A stretch of DNA of 60,721 bases from Paucibacter sp. PLA-PC-4 (GTDB lineage: Bacteria > Pseudomonadota > Gammaproteobacteria > Burkholderiales > Burkholderiaceae_C): NCBI RefSeq assembly GCF_026241155.1, contig NZ_JAPFGP010000026.1:1-60721 (forward strand), in the 5' to 3' direction. The notes below the pieces were generated by a model. It saw only the letters and a list, made by a program, of their open reading frames with translations, had not been told where the DNA came from and searched no databases. Positions 41,318 to 51,226 of the stretch are shown here, piece by piece; within the stretch, counting starts at the first letter, position 1, and each line of letters begins with the position of its first letter. A program made the position numbers and the translations under genes.

Positions 41318-44300
41318 ATGGCCACGCATTCTGTCCTTCCTCATTACGCCGAACTGCGTTGCGTCAGCAACTTCAGTTTTCTGAAGGGTGCCAGCTGGCC
41401 CCATGAGCTGATCGAGCGCGCCAAGCAGCTGGGCTACTCAGCGATTGCGCTGACCGACGAATGCAGCCTGGCCGGCATGGTGCGCGCCCATGTGGCGGCC
41501 AAGGAGCACGGCATCAAGCTGCTGGTGGGCAGTCAGTTCGAGCTGCAGTGTGAGTTCCCATTCACCCTGGTTGTGCTGGCAGGGAATTTTAGGGGCTATG
41601 GCAACCTGAGCCACCTGATCTCGCGCCTGCGCCGGCGCTCGCCCAAGGGCAGCTACCACTTCGCGCTGGACGACCTAGGCCCAGAGGATCTGGACGACTG
41701 CGTCGTGATGGCCTGCCCGCAGCGCCATGCCACGCCCAAGCAGTTGCTGGCCATGGCGCGCTGGCTGCTGCGCTACTTCATCGGGCGCTGCTGGATCGGG
41801 GTGGATCAGCTGCGCCGCAGCGATGACGAGATCCGGCTGCTGCGTCTGCGCGAGCTCAGCGCGCTGACCGCGATCCCGCTGGTAGCCTCGGGCGATGTCT
41901 ATATGCATGTGCGCAGCCGCAAGCCGCTGCAGGATGTATTGACCGCCACCCGGCTGGGCCAGCCATTGACAGCCTGCGGACGCGCACTGGAGCGCAATGC
42001 GGAGCGGCATCTGAGAACCCGGGGCCGGCTGGCGCGGACGTTTCCGGCGGACCTGCTGGCGGAGACCCTGAAGGTCGCCGAGCGTTGCGAGATGAGTCTG
42101 GATGAGCTGCGCTACCAGTACCCCTCAGAAGTGGTGCCGGTTGGCGAGACGCCCGGCTCTTACTTGCGGCGACTGACCTATGAGGGCGCGGGTCGACGCT
42201 GGCCGGCCGGCATTCCGGCCTCGGTCTCCGATCAGATCGAGCACGAGCTGGCCCTGATCGGCGAGTTGCAGTACGAGCACTACTTCCTGACGGTGGCCGA
42301 CATCGTGCAGTTCGCGCGCTCGCGCCACATCCTGTGCCAGGGCCGCGGCAGCGCGGCCAACTCGGTGGTCTGCTACTGCACCGGTGTGACCGAGGTCGAC
42401 CCGGCCCGCATGAGCGTGCTGTTCGAGCGCTTCATCAGCCGCGAGCGCAACGAGCCGCCAGACATTGACATCGACTTCGAGCACGAGCGACGCGAGGAGG
42501 TGATCCAGTACCTCTACAGCAAGTACGGCCGCGACCGCGCCGCACTGACGGCGGTCGTGATCTCCTACCGGTCCAAGAGCGCGCTGCGCGATGTGGGCAA
42601 GGCATTGGGCTTCGAGCTGGAGGCGCTTGATGCGCTGTGCGGCAGTCTGCAGTGGTGGGATGGCTCAGACATCGAGGTGGAACGCCTGCTGGAGTCCGGG
42701 CTGGATCCCTCCGACCTGGCGGTGCGGCAGTTGCTCGACTTGACGCAGCAACTGATGGGGTTCCCTCGTCATTTGTCGCAGCATCCGGGGGGCTTTGTGC
42801 TGACCAATGGGCCACTCACGCGCATGGTGCCGGTCACCAATGCGCGCATGGAGAACCGCACTGTGATCGAGTGGGACAAGGACGATATCGATGCGCTGGG
42901 CTTGCTCAAGGTCGATGTGCTGGGCCTGGGCATGCTCACCGCGATCCGCAAGACGCTGAACTTTGTGAGCCAGCAGTGCGGCTATGACTTCGGCCTGGCG
43001 GACATCCCTGCCGAGGACCCCAAGACCTACGAGATGATTTCTCGGTCGGACACGGTGGGGGTGTTCCAGATCGAGAGCCGGGCGCAGCGCTCGATGCTGC
43101 CGCGCATGAAACCCCGCTGCTTCTACGACCTGGTCATTGAGGTCGCCATAGTGCGGCCCGGTCCGATCCAGGGCGATATGGTCCACCCTTATCTGCGGCG
43201 CCGCCAGGGGCTGGAGCCGGTGGTGTATCCGAGCCAGGAGCTGCGTGAGGCACTGGGGCGCACCTTGGGCGTGCCGCTGTTTCAAGAACAGGTGATGCAA
43301 GTGGCGATGGTGGCGGCCGGCTACAGCGGCGGCGAGGCGGATCGGCTGCGGCGCGACATGGCGGCCTGGAAGCGCAAGGGCGGGCTGCAGAAGCACTACA
43401 GCAAGATCGTCGACGGGATGACCTCGCGGGGCTACGAGAAGTCCTTCGCGGAGAGCATCTTCAACCAGATCAAGGGGTTCAGCGAGTACGGGTTCCCGGA
43501 ATCACATGCGGCGAGCTTTGCGCTGCTGGTCTATGCGAGCTGCTGGATCAAATACCACCACCCCACCGAGTTCCTGGCCGGCATGCTCAATGCCCAGCCG
43601 CTGGGTTTTTACTCGCCGAGCCAGCTGGTGCAGGATGCCAAGCGCCACGGCGTGACCGTGCTGCCGCCGGACGTCATGGCCAGCGACTCGGACTGCACGC
43701 TGGAGGACCACGAGGGCAAGACGGCCGTGCGGCTGGGGCTGCGCCTGGTCAAGGGCCTGCCGGCCGAGGCCGCCAACGCCATCATGCGGGCCAGGGCCGA
43801 GCAGGTGTTCGACAACGCCGAGGATCTGGCACGCCGGGCCGGCCTGAACCAGCAGCAGATGACGCAGCTGGCCTCGGGCGATGCGCTGGCCAGCCTCAGT
43901 GGGCATCGCCGGCAGCAGGTCTGGGATGCGGCGGCCCAGCGCTCGACGCCGCTGCTGCTGCGCGATGCACCGGTGCAGGAGGACTACCTGGAGTTGCCGC
44001 CGGCGCCCGAGGGCGAGGAGATCATTTTTGACTACGCCTCGCTGGGGCTGACCTTGCGCCGGCATCCGCTGTCGCTGCTCAGGGACAAGCTCCAGGCGCT
44101 GGGCTGGATGTCATCATCTCAACTGCACGACCTGCCCAACGGTAGACCGGTGAGGGGCTGCGGCATCGTGACCGTCAAGCAGCGGCCAGAGACGGCCAAG
44201 GGGACGATGTTCATCTCGCTGGAAGACGAGGACGGCGATATCCAGGTCATCGTGCGCCGGGAGATCTGGGAGCGCCAGCGTGTCGTGGCGCTCAATGCCA

Positions 44301-44425
44301 AGCTGCTCGCGGTGAAGGGGACCTGGCAGCGTGAGGGGGAGGTGCGCAATATCGTGGCGGGCTACCTGGAGGATCTGACGCCGCTGCTGGGAGAGCTGAG
44401 GACGGCGAGTCGGGATTTTCATTGA
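41318..44425 (+). CDS. dnaE2: Error-prone DNA polymerase DnaE2 (ImuC)
   Basis: C-family replicative-type polymerase for translesion synthesis, 1035 residues, near the usual length. The PHP domain is at the N-terminus (SNFSFLKGASWPHELIERA, ALTDECSLAGMVRAH). Catalytic Asp residues are in PDIDIDFE (around residue 382) and GLLKVDVLGLG. The C-terminal OB fold is VKQRPETAKGTMFISLEDED. It has no beta-clamp motif that I can pick out, in keeping with ImuB supplying clamp contact. It starts 12 bp after imuB and completes the SOS cassette. Confidence 0.96.
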   Translation: MATHSVLPHYAELRCVSNFSFLKGASWPHELIERAKQLGYSAIALTDECSLAGMVRAHVAAKEHGIKLLVGSQFELQCEFPFTLVVLAGNFRGYGNLSHLISRLRRRSPKGSYHFALDDLGPEDLDDCVVMACPQRHATPKQLLAMARWLLRYFIGRCWIGVDQLRRSDDEIRLLRLRELSALTAIPLVASGDVYMHVRSRKPLQDVLTATRLGQPLTACGRALERNAERHLRTRGRLARTFPADLLAETLKVAERCEMSLDELRYQYPSEVVPVGETPGSYLRRLTYEGAGRRWPAGIPASVSDQIEHELALIGELQYEHYFLTVADIVQFARSRHILCQGRGSAANSVVCYCTGVTEVDPARMSVLFERFISRERNEPPDIDIDFEHERREEVIQYLYSKYGRDRAALTAVVISYRSKSALRDVGKALGFELEALDALCGSLQWWDGSDIEVERLLESGLDPSDLAVRQLLDLTQQLMGFPRHLSQHPGGFVLTNGPLTRMVPVTNARMENRTVIEWDKDDIDALGLLKVDVLGLGMLTAIRKTLNFVSQQCGYDFGLADIPAEDPKTYEMISRSDTVGVFQIESRAQRSMLPRMKPRCFYDLVIEVAIVRPGPIQGDMVHPYLRRRQGLEPVVYPSQELREALGRTLGVPLFQEQVMQVAMVAAGYSGGEADRLRRDMAAWKRKGGLQKHYSKIVDGMTSRGYEKSFAESIFNQIKGFSEYGFPESHAASFALLVYASCWIKYHHPTEFLAGMLNAQPLGFYSPSQLVQDAKRHGVTVLPPDVMASDSDCTLEDHEGKTAVRLGLRLVKGLPAEAANAIMRARAEQVFDNAEDLARRAGLNQQQMTQLASGDALASLSGHRRQQVWDAAAQRSTPLLLRDAPVQEDYLELPPAPEGEEIIFDYASLGLTLRRHPLSLLRDKLQALGWMSSSQLHDLPNGRPVRGCGIVTVKQRPETAKGTMFISLEDEDGDIQVIVRREIWERQRVVALNAKLLAVKGTWQREGEVRNIVAGYLEDLTPLLGELRTASRDFH

Positions 44426-44489
44426 GGGGTGTTTGATTTGGGAGGCGGTGCTGCCGATATTCAGGCGTCAGTCCATACAGGGAGAGCAC

Positions 44490-44834
44490 ATGGACACGAT
44501 GAATGTGGTGCTGGCTGCGGACCGGGACGTCGAGACCGGGCGTGTGACCCAACTGCTGGTGGGTGTCGCCGATCGGAAGACGCGCAACTGGCTGTCGCTG
44601 CCGCAACTGATGCCTGCCACCGTGGTGGCGCGGTGCATTCAGACGGGGCAGCGCTTCGAGACCTTCTACATCGGTGAGGCAGGACCGCCGCTCGCGATCC
44701 TGCGCACGCCAGGTGGCGCGGATGCACTGGTGACGGGTGATCCGGGCGGTGCGAGCTTCGGATTGGAGGATCTGCCGCCGTGTGGCAGCGGCGGGCAGCG
44801 GCTTACCTATCGGCTGGGTCGCGAGGTCAAGTAG
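44490..44834 (+). CDS. Hypothetical protein downstream of dnaE2
   Basis: Protein of 114 residues, start ATG 44490 with GGGAG 5 bases upstream. It has no signal peptide; predicted mostly beta strands (MNVVLAADRDVETGRVTQLL, RFETFYIGEAG). The context, 64 bp after dnaE2 in the same direction, suggests it may be read from the SOS operon. I do not recognise the family. Confidence 0.65.
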   Translation: MDTMNVVLAADRDVETGRVTQLLVGVADRKTRNWLSLPQLMPATVVARCIQTGQRFETFYIGEAGPPLAILRTPGGADALVTGDPGGASFGLEDLPPCGSGGQRLTYRLGREVK

Positions 44835-45221
44835 GCCAAGTCCTTCGTCTGAGAGTCACTGATGACGACCGAGGTCGGAAGGCCACGGCAGATCTTCCGG
44901 AGGTTCGGACGGCGCCTTTGCAGCGGCTGGAGCCGTTGCCGCCTCGAAAGCGAACGTGTGGTCTGGGCCAGACTGCGGTCGCTGGGGTTTCCATAGCACG
45001 GGTGGTTCGAACGACCGCACTGCAGAGCGCTCCGGTCATCCCGGCCATCGTTGCTCGACCACCTTGAGAATCTAGCGCTTCAAGGTCTGCGGTCAGCTCG
45101 GGCGAATGGGCACTGCGCGCCCTAAGCCGAATTTCGCTTTTGAGTGGTCATCAAGCGATTAGACCTAGCAGAACCGTGCAGCTCGCTGCTTACCGAAGCC
45201 CTATCCTTAGCAACCTTGGAT
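44835..45221. other. Gap between convergent genes with a small hairpin
   Basis: About 385 bp without a supported gene. ACCTTGA (45061-45067) and TCAAGGT (45080-45086) form a 7-bp hairpin between the converging transcripts, a weak terminator candidate. Confidence 0.4.
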
Positions 45222-46733
45222 TCACGTCCGACGAGACGAACGCGCGTACTCGAAGTAAATCGCCCCCGGATTCACTTTGAAGTGGATTTCGCGACCATGT
45301 TCCGGGATCAGGGCCGCCAATGAGGCCACCCCTTCTCGAGGACGCAGCCCATGCCGGTCCATCAGTTCATTGGACGCGCACGAGATGAGTTCAGGTGTCA
45401 GATTCTTTTCGAAGTAGGCATCGCGCCAACTGAACATCCGGCCTCCCCAAAACCGCTCAAGATCAAGCGCCAGGCGGATTTTTTGGCATCGCTGTAGGGA
45501 CTCAGAAAGCGTTGCCTGGTCGACCTGTAGGTCGATGTCAAAGGGATCCGGATGTATCTGGTCTCCATAGGAGTCGGAGTCTGCTTTCACATCGACGTAC
45601 CCGACAGGCTCCCAGCCTTGCATGATCAGACGAACTACGGACTCGTAGCGTTCGAGCTCCTCGAGCCAACCGTGGAAGCCGTCCTTGAAAGAATCAAACA
45701 GTCTCCATGGAATTCGACGCAGTGTGCTCGTGGACTCAATCTTTCCTTGGTCAAGGGAAACATCCAACTTCCATTCAAGATCGTTGATGCGGCCGGTAGT
45801 CCCCCATAGCTTTAACGCGAGCTGCTCGCCAGTTTCGCCCGCATGCATGCTCTGGCTTTGTCCTGTGGCCTGGACCTGGATGAAGGCGGAAGAGAGCTCG
45901 CCAGTCTTTGGATTACGCGCGCCAATCTGTACGTTCACGTGGAGGATCAGCACCCTTTGGGCGCTGCCCGGGTATCGCAGTGCCCAGGCCCGAAAGATCT
46001 GCGTCGCTCTTCGCTTTGCCGAAGCGTCTGCGACGACATGCGGCAGCGAAATAGGAGGTGCTTTGCTCGCTTGGCCAGCGATGAAGGCTTCGTTCCCGGT
46101 CTCGTTCGCCAGGCAATGGAAGCCGGCTCGGATGTCCCTGGTCAAGGGCGTGATCGGGAAATGCGGTAACGACTGGTTGGGCCCTCCCGTTGTGATGCGG
46201 AGAATGGAATTTGCCGCAAGGACAAGAAGCTTGGTGCGGATGGACTCAGGGTCCAGATCAGGCAAGTGCTGCCAGAAGACCTCATCCCATTCGCGCGGCG
46301 AGATGTAGCTGGACGCGAAACTGAGTTGAGGATCCATCACGGCCATCCTCTGCGCGGTCTCACGCACGCGCTTCATCTCGATCAAGACTTCGGCGCTTGG
46401 GACCGGCTCCCTCCTGTCTATGCGGCCCGCGCAGACCCCACACGTCCAGATGCCGTTGGACTGGTCCCTGATCTGTTCGGGCGACATGCCAGGCGGCGCC
46501 GGCCGGGGGCCACCGGGTGCCGCGGCATAAATGTGGGATGCCGTCGCAATATCGGTGGAGCCAGCCTTCCCATTCGACTTCTCTGCAACGGTGCTTGTCG
46601 GCGCCAAGCATCCACGAAAGGAGCATTTTTCGCCCGCTGCCTTGGCGATACTCGCGCGCGTAGCCGAACTAAAATTTTCGCGCGCCCCCCGGTCTTCGCC
46701 TTGAGAGTCCGACTTCTTCTTGCTGCTTGGCAT
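45222..46733 (-). CDS. HNH-nuclease-like protein of unknown function
   Basis: Protein of about 503 residues with base composition lower in GC than its neighbours. The N-terminal 110 residues look like an HNH/zinc-finger nuclease: CSFRGC (C37, C42), ASHIYAA with H67, and SNGIWTCGVC (N93, C98, C101). The final His of the classical motif is replaced by Ala/Cys, so activity is uncertain. The remaining 390 residues are unassigned alpha/beta. The start is uncertain; ATG 46731-46733 was chosen, and ATGs at 46760 and 46775 are also in frame, none with a clear ribosome site. It resembles orphan defence genes in its layout and composition. Confidence 0.72.
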   Translation of the reverse strand: MPSSKKKSDSQGEDRGARENFSSATRASIAKAAGEKCSFRGCLAPTSTVAEKSNGKAGSTDIATASHIYAAAPGGPRPAPPGMSPEQIRDQSNGIWTCGVCAGRIDRREPVPSAEVLIEMKRVRETAQRMAVMDPQLSFASSYISPREWDEVFWQHLPDLDPESIRTKLLVLAANSILRITTGGPNQSLPHFPITPLTRDIRAGFHCLANETGNEAFIAGQASKAPPISLPHVVADASAKRRATQIFRAWALRYPGSAQRVLILHVNVQIGARNPKTGELSSAFIQVQATGQSQSMHAGETGEQLALKLWGTTGRINDLEWKLDVSLDQGKIESTSTLRRIPWRLFDSFKDGFHGWLEELERYESVVRLIMQGWEPVGYVDVKADSDSYGDQIHPDPFDIDLQVDQATLSESLQRCQKIRLALDLERFWGGRMFSWRDAYFEKNLTPELISCASNELMDRHGLRPREGVASLAALIPEHGREIHFKVNPGAIYFEYARSSRRT

Positions 46734-47289
46734 ACTTGGAAGCAAATTTGTAGATGGCATTTGCCAACAGTGCAATCAGTCTTTGCTTGGTCGTCACTGC
46801 ACTAAAAGAGAAAGGCCGCGAGGAGTTGGTCAAGTGGGCAAGGGTGGAGAAGTGTAGGCTGTGGCGCTAGCGATCGAGGCATACCCATCAATCAGTTTGC
46901 GACGTTGCAGAACGCTTGCCGCTGTGAACATCATGGCCGTCCAGAAACGTTGACGAAGGACGGCTTGCATTCCTACTGGCAGACTGCAATGGGCGCAGAG
47001 CGCCAACTCATCGGCTGACACAAGCGGCCACTCGCGCAATTTGGCGACGAGATGTCGATGGTTGACCGGTTCCGGATGTACAGCGGACCGACGCACTCGT
47101 CGAACGTGAATGGCTGGTTTCGCGCGCGGCGGTCACTCGGCGCTGAAATCTCAGAGTCAGCAACCAGCCTGAGGACTAAACCGCTCGCGCGGTAGCCGCT
47201 GCGGCGGCAGTGGGTGTTGATCGGTGCAGCGTTCCTGCCACCGTTGAGCAGCGAGGCAATCCGCCTCGCTCTTCAACAGGAGCAGGACC
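46734..47289. other. Gap before the recombinase/IS91-type unit
   Basis: About 555 bp without a supported gene. A short frame at 46830-47096 (minus) has no ribosome site. The left end of the mobile unit must lie in here. GGAG for the recombinase is at about 47281. Confidence 0.4.
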
Positions 47290-48177
47290 ATGACCCCATC
47301 GCCTGAAGCCATCTCGCCGCTGCGTCAACGCATGACCGAGGACATGCGCATGCGCAAGCTCGAACTCAAGACCCGCGCGGCGTACCTGCGTGCCGTCAAG
47401 AAGCTGGCCGACTTCCTCAACCGCTCGCCCGACACCGCCACCGTCGAGGACCTGCGCCGCTTCCAGCTGTACCTCGTGGATCAGGGCACCTCGCCCATCA
47501 CGATCAACGCCACCATCGTCGGCCTGAAGTTCTTCTTCGACATCACCCTGGGCCGCAGCGAGTTGATGTCCAAGATGCAGACCGTGCGCGTGCCGCAGAA
47601 GATGCCCGTCGTGCTGAGCCGCGATGAAGTCACCCGCTTGATCGCCGCCGCACCGAACCTCAAGAGCCAGACCGCCCTGTCGGTGGCCTATGCCACCGGA
47701 CTGCGCGTCAGCGAGGTGGTCTCGCTGAAGGTCTCGGACATCGACAGCAAGCGCATGACCTTGCGTGTCGAGCAGGGCAAGGGCCGCAAGGACCGCTACG
47801 CCATGCTCCCGCCCCTGCTGCTGGAGCGCTTGCGTGCCTGGTGGCGGCAGGCCCATGCCCAGGGCAAGATGCTGCCGGGCGGCTGGCTGTTCCCTGGCCT
47901 CAACCCCGTGGAGCCGTTGACCGCACGCCAGCTCAACCGCGCCATCCACATCGCCGCCGAGACCGCCAAGATCGACAAGCGCGTGTCCATGCACACGCTG
48001 CGTCACAGCTTCGCGACCCACCTGCTGGAGCAGAAGGTCGACATCCGCCTGATCCAGGTGATGCTGGGCCACAAGAAGCTGGAGACCACGGTGGTCTACA
48101 CCCATGTGGCCACGGAGCTGCTGCGCGAAGTGGTCAGTCCCCTGGAGAGGCTGCAGCCGGCGCCATCGACGACATAG
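47290..48177 (+). CDS. Tyrosine recombinase (XerC/D-like) of the IS91-type element
   Basis: Site-specific integrase of 295 residues. The SAM-like N-terminal domain (RKLELKTRAAYLRAVKKLADFL) is followed by the catalytic domain with R139 (ATGLRVSEV), H235-x-x-R238 (HTLRHSFATHLLE), H261 (LGHKKLETT) and nucleophile Y270 (VVYTHV). All key residues are present. GGAG precedes ATG 47290. It runs 7 bp into the transposase gene. Confidence 0.94.
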   Translation: MTPSPEAISPLRQRMTEDMRMRKLELKTRAAYLRAVKKLADFLNRSPDTATVEDLRRFQLYLVDQGTSPITINATIVGLKFFFDITLGRSELMSKMQTVRVPQKMPVVLSRDEVTRLIAAAPNLKSQTALSVAYATGLRVSEVVSLKVSDIDSKRMTLRVEQGKGRKDRYAMLPPLLLERLRAWWRQAHAQGKMLPGGWLFPGLNPVEPLTARQLNRAIHIAAETAKIDKRVSMHTLRHSFATHLLEQKVDIRLIQVMLGHKKLETTVVYTHVATELLREVVSPLERLQPAPSTT

Positions 48178-48183
48178 CGCGCC

Positions 48184-49350
48184 GTGGCGCACTCCGCCCC
48201 GGAGGTCGCCGACATCTTCCGCACCCACGGTCCTGCCTGGCGAGCCGCCCAGCGCGGCCACCTGAGCCTGGGTCAGCTCAAGGTCATGTCGGCCATCGAG
48301 CAGTGCCGCAGCGCGGCACTGGGTGGCCATGTCTTGCGCTGCGAAGGCTGCGGCACCGATCAGGTTGCCTATAACTCCTGCCGCAACCGGCACTGCCCGA
48401 AGTGCCAGAGCCACGCGGCGCAGCGCTGGCTCGATGCGCGGCAGGCCGATCTGCTGCCGGTCGAGTACTTCCACGTGGTCTTCACGCTGCCTGCACCCAT
48501 CGCGGACCTCGCGTATCAGAACAAGGCCGAGCTCTACGGCCTGCTGTTCGACATGGCCGCCGAGGTACTGCAGGTCATCGCGGCCGACACCAAACACTTG
48601 GGCGCGCGCATTGGCGCCACGCTGGTGCTGCACACCTGGGGCTCGGCGCTGACGCACCACCCGCATGTGCACGGCATCGTGCCGGGCGGCGGGCTCGGCG
48701 CCGACGGCAAGAGCTGGGTGGCCTGCCGGCCGGGGTTCTTCCTGCCCGTGAGGGTGCTCTCGCGCCTATTCCGGCGGCGATTCCTCGAAGGGCTTGAGCA
48801 GTTGCATCGCGCGGGGCGGCTGCAGTTCTTCGGCGAGCACGCGGAGCTACTGGACGCCCAGGCCTTCACCGCCTGGCTGGCGCCGATGCGGCGGTGTGAG
48901 TGGGTGGTCTACGCCAAGCGGCCGTTTGCCGGGCCGCAGGCCGTGCTGGCCTATCTGTCACGCTACACGCACCGGGTGGCCATCTCCAACAGCCGCCTCG
49001 TCGCCGCCGATGCGCGCGGCGTGACCTTCCGGTGGAAGGACTATCGCGACAAGGGCCGCACGCGCCACAAGACGATGACGCTGGAGCCGCAGGAGTTCAT
49101 GCGCCGCTTCCTGCTGCATGTGCTGCCGGGGGGCTTCCATCGCATCCGGCACTACGGCCTGCTGGCCAATGGCAATCGGCGTGACTGTCTGACGCAGGCG
49201 CGCACCGCGCTGCAGGCCAAGGTCGAAGTGCCCACCGGCGAGCCGGCGGTGCGAGTGCCGGCGTTTGCCTGCCGGCACTGCGGGCGGCCATTGCTCATCG
49301 TCGAGATCATCCTGCGCGAGCGGCCATTGATCCGGGCGCCACCCTCATGA
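48184..49350 (+). CDS. IS91-family HUH transposase
   Basis: Rolling-circle transposase of 388 residues starting at GTG 48184. A zinc ribbon (LRCEGCGTD, CRNRHCPKCQ; about 52-75) is followed by the HUH metal motif HPHVHG (H161, H163) and the catalytic Tyr region AYLSRYTHRVAISN (Y257, Y261). A second Cys pair sits near the C-terminus (ACRHCGRPLL). Length and motifs are typical and the frame is intact. Confidence 0.95.
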   Translation: MAHSAPEVADIFRTHGPAWRAAQRGHLSLGQLKVMSAIEQCRSAALGGHVLRCEGCGTDQVAYNSCRNRHCPKCQSHAAQRWLDARQADLLPVEYFHVVFTLPAPIADLAYQNKAELYGLLFDMAAEVLQVIAADTKHLGARIGATLVLHTWGSALTHHPHVHGIVPGGGLGADGKSWVACRPGFFLPVRVLSRLFRRRFLEGLEQLHRAGRLQFFGEHAELLDAQAFTAWLAPMRRCEWVVYAKRPFAGPQAVLAYLSRYTHRVAISNSRLVAADARGVTFRWKDYRDKGRTRHKTMTLEPQEFMRRFLLHVLPGGFHRIRHYGLLANGNRRDCLTQARTALQAKVEVPTGEPAVRVPAFACRHCGRPLLIVEIILRERPLIRAPPS

Positions 49351-49786
49351 GCATCGGCGCGACGACTCGGCGCCAGCAAGCACCGGCCCTTGTTCATCGC
49401 AAGCCGGTGCGGGGTGAGCTTGTGTCGACCGGCGCCGACCCGGGTGCAACGACAGTGGCGAGCCACGCACCACGGCACTCGGCAGGCCATCGCGCCTGCT
49501 CGGACACAGGCGTCGCTCCATTCGCGGCCATCGACATGCCGTCAACTGCACTGCGTCGGCGCGGCCGCAACGCCGAATCGCCATAGCAACGATGCCTCGA
49601 CAACCGTTGCCACATGCGCCGCGGTTTCCTCCTTTGAGGTTTATCCAACACCTGCCCTCAGGTAGGCCTGGCGCATCGACCTGCCCAGCGCGGCGGACAG
49701 GTGTCGGACAAACCTAAACCATAGCAGCCCGCCGGCCTGTTTAAACCCAGCAAGCCTCGCCTCAAACTCCGGTAGGCTGACGGCAC
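49351..49786. other. Region after the IS91-type transposase
   Basis: About 435 bp with the element's right end and the inverted repeat at 49637-49715. No supported gene. Plus- and minus-strand frames here have no ribosome site. Confidence 0.45.
49637..49715. repeat. Inverted repeat pair, about 21 bp per arm
   Basis: GTTTATCCAACACCTG (49639-49654) is matched in reverse complement by CAGGTGTCGGACAAAC (49698-49713) at 14 of 16 positions, and the match extends to about 21 bp per arm with few mismatches. A smaller hairpin is nested between. It could be a MITE-like sequence, a terminator or the end of a mobile unit. Confidence 0.55.
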
Positions 49787-51157
49787 ATGCCCACAGAAAA
49801 TCTCGCCACCTTCCTGCGCCGCCAGCACGCGACAACGCTCGCAGACATTCTTCTGGAGCTTGCGAGCGACCATCCGGACGTGCACAAGCGCCTTCAGCGC
49901 CTGCAACTCTCCGACAGCCCCAGCAAGCTCGCGGTTGCGTTCAAGCAGACCTTGGCCGGCTGGCGCCGTTCGCAGCAATACCACGACTACAAATCGGTCC
50001 GTGCATTCGCCGCCAAGCTAGAGCTATGGCTGGATCAGGTCGCCCGGGAACTTGCACCGAAGGATCCCGCCATGGCCCTGGATTTGTTCGAGGCGTTCAT
50101 TGAGGCCGACGAGACCTTCTTCGAGAGCGCCGACGATTCCGGTGGCGATATCGGCGACGTCGTTCGCAGGGCCTGCAGGTATTGGCTGGAGACAGCCGCG
50201 CGGTGCGAAGCCCCAGAGGCCGCGCTGCGTGAGCGTCTGCTGAAGCTGGCAAACGCCGATGCCTACGGCGCCCGCGAGGGCCTGTTCCGAGAGGCCAACC
50301 TGCTGCTCTCCGAGCAGGGCATGCGCGAGCTGGTTGCGGAGTTGGAAGGGACGATGGCCCTGTTGATCGCCGAGCACCGGGGCGCGAGCCAACTGCCATA
50401 CGAAGTCATCAAGGTGTCGGCTGCCCTGTCTCTGATCGGGGAGGCGCTCAAGGATCCCGACGTCAAGGTCCGCGCCATCCTGAGCTATCGGCCGGACCCG
50501 AACCCGATGCAGAAGGAGGCGATCGTCCGGGCCTACCTGGAGGCCGACCGACCAGAAGACGCAATGAAGTGGCTGGAAGGCAACTGGGGCCATCTGGACG
50601 ACCGCCGGCAGCGCCTCCTGGCGCAAGCCCACGGCCAACACGGCAACGCCGAACTCAGCCATCCCCTGCGGCAAGCGCTCTTCGAGAAGTCACCGTCGAT
50701 CGAAGCCTTGCGCCTGTGGCTCGACGAGTTGCCGCCTCAGCAGCAGGTCGCGGCGATGGAGCGCGCGGGGCATGTCGCCTTGGCCTTGCCGAATCCAGGC
50801 CTGGCTGCGCAGATCCTTGTCGAGCTTCATCGCGAGGCTGACGCCGAGGCTGTGCTGGTCGACCTGGCAGCGGCCATCGACGGGGCGGACTATTTCATGC
50901 TGCCGCCGCTGGCGAAGACGCTGGCCGAGGGCGGACGACTCAAGGGAGCGACGGCCATCTACCGGGCCTTGCTGCTCAACATCCTGGAACGCGCCAATGC
51001 ACGGGCCTATGGCCATGCTGCTCGGTACCTGGAGCGCCTGCAACTGATGTCCCCCACGGATCTTGTGCCATTGCCGCCGCATGAAGACTTCCTGGCCCAG
51101 CTCCGGAGCAAGCATGGGCGCAAGACTGCGTTCTGGTCCCTGGTCGGAGGCGCCTGA
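49787..51157 (+). CDS. DUF6880-like protein
   Basis: Cytoplasmic, almost entirely helical protein of 456 residues with repeat-like helical pairs. YHDYKSVRAFAAKLELWLDQ and MALDLFEAFIEADETFFESA are the recognisable family segments, and FREANLLLSEQGMRELV follows. The function of this family is not known. It stands alone, between the mobile element and the convergent LuxR-type gene. The family name is given from memory of the pattern. Confidence 0.75.
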   Translation: MPTENLATFLRRQHATTLADILLELASDHPDVHKRLQRLQLSDSPSKLAVAFKQTLAGWRRSQQYHDYKSVRAFAAKLELWLDQVARELAPKDPAMALDLFEAFIEADETFFESADDSGGDIGDVVRRACRYWLETAARCEAPEAALRERLLKLANADAYGAREGLFREANLLLSEQGMRELVAELEGTMALLIAEHRGASQLPYEVIKVSAALSLIGEALKDPDVKVRAILSYRPDPNPMQKEAIVRAYLEADRPEDAMKWLEGNWGHLDDRRQRLLAQAHGQHGNAELSHPLRQALFEKSPSIEALRLWLDELPPQQQVAAMERAGHVALALPNPGLAAQILVELHREADAEAVLVDLAAAIDGADYFMLPPLAKTLAEGGRLKGATAIYRALLLNILERANARAYGHAARYLERLQLMSPTDLVPLPPHEDFLAQLRSKHGRKTAFWSLVGGA

Positions 51158-51226
51158 GCACCCTGCTGTGGCGTTGGTGGTGGTCATTGCCTCTGCGTTG
51201 TTCGACCAGCTGAATCAAGAGCAAGC

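Larger units (their letters stand above)
47150..49600 (+). mobile_element. IS91-family element with tyrosine recombinase (ends approximate)
   Basis: The recombinase and the IS91-type transposase are adjacent (7 bp apart) and codirectional, as in several IS91-like elements that carry a XerC-like gene first. IS91 elements move by rolling-circle transposition and have no target duplication or classic inverted repeats, so I cannot set the ends; the limits given are rough. Confidence 0.65.

Noticed and set aside
46830-47096. 88-codon minus-strand frame near the IS91-type unit
   Set aside because: No ribosome site and no recognisable domain; perhaps a remnant but cannot be supported.
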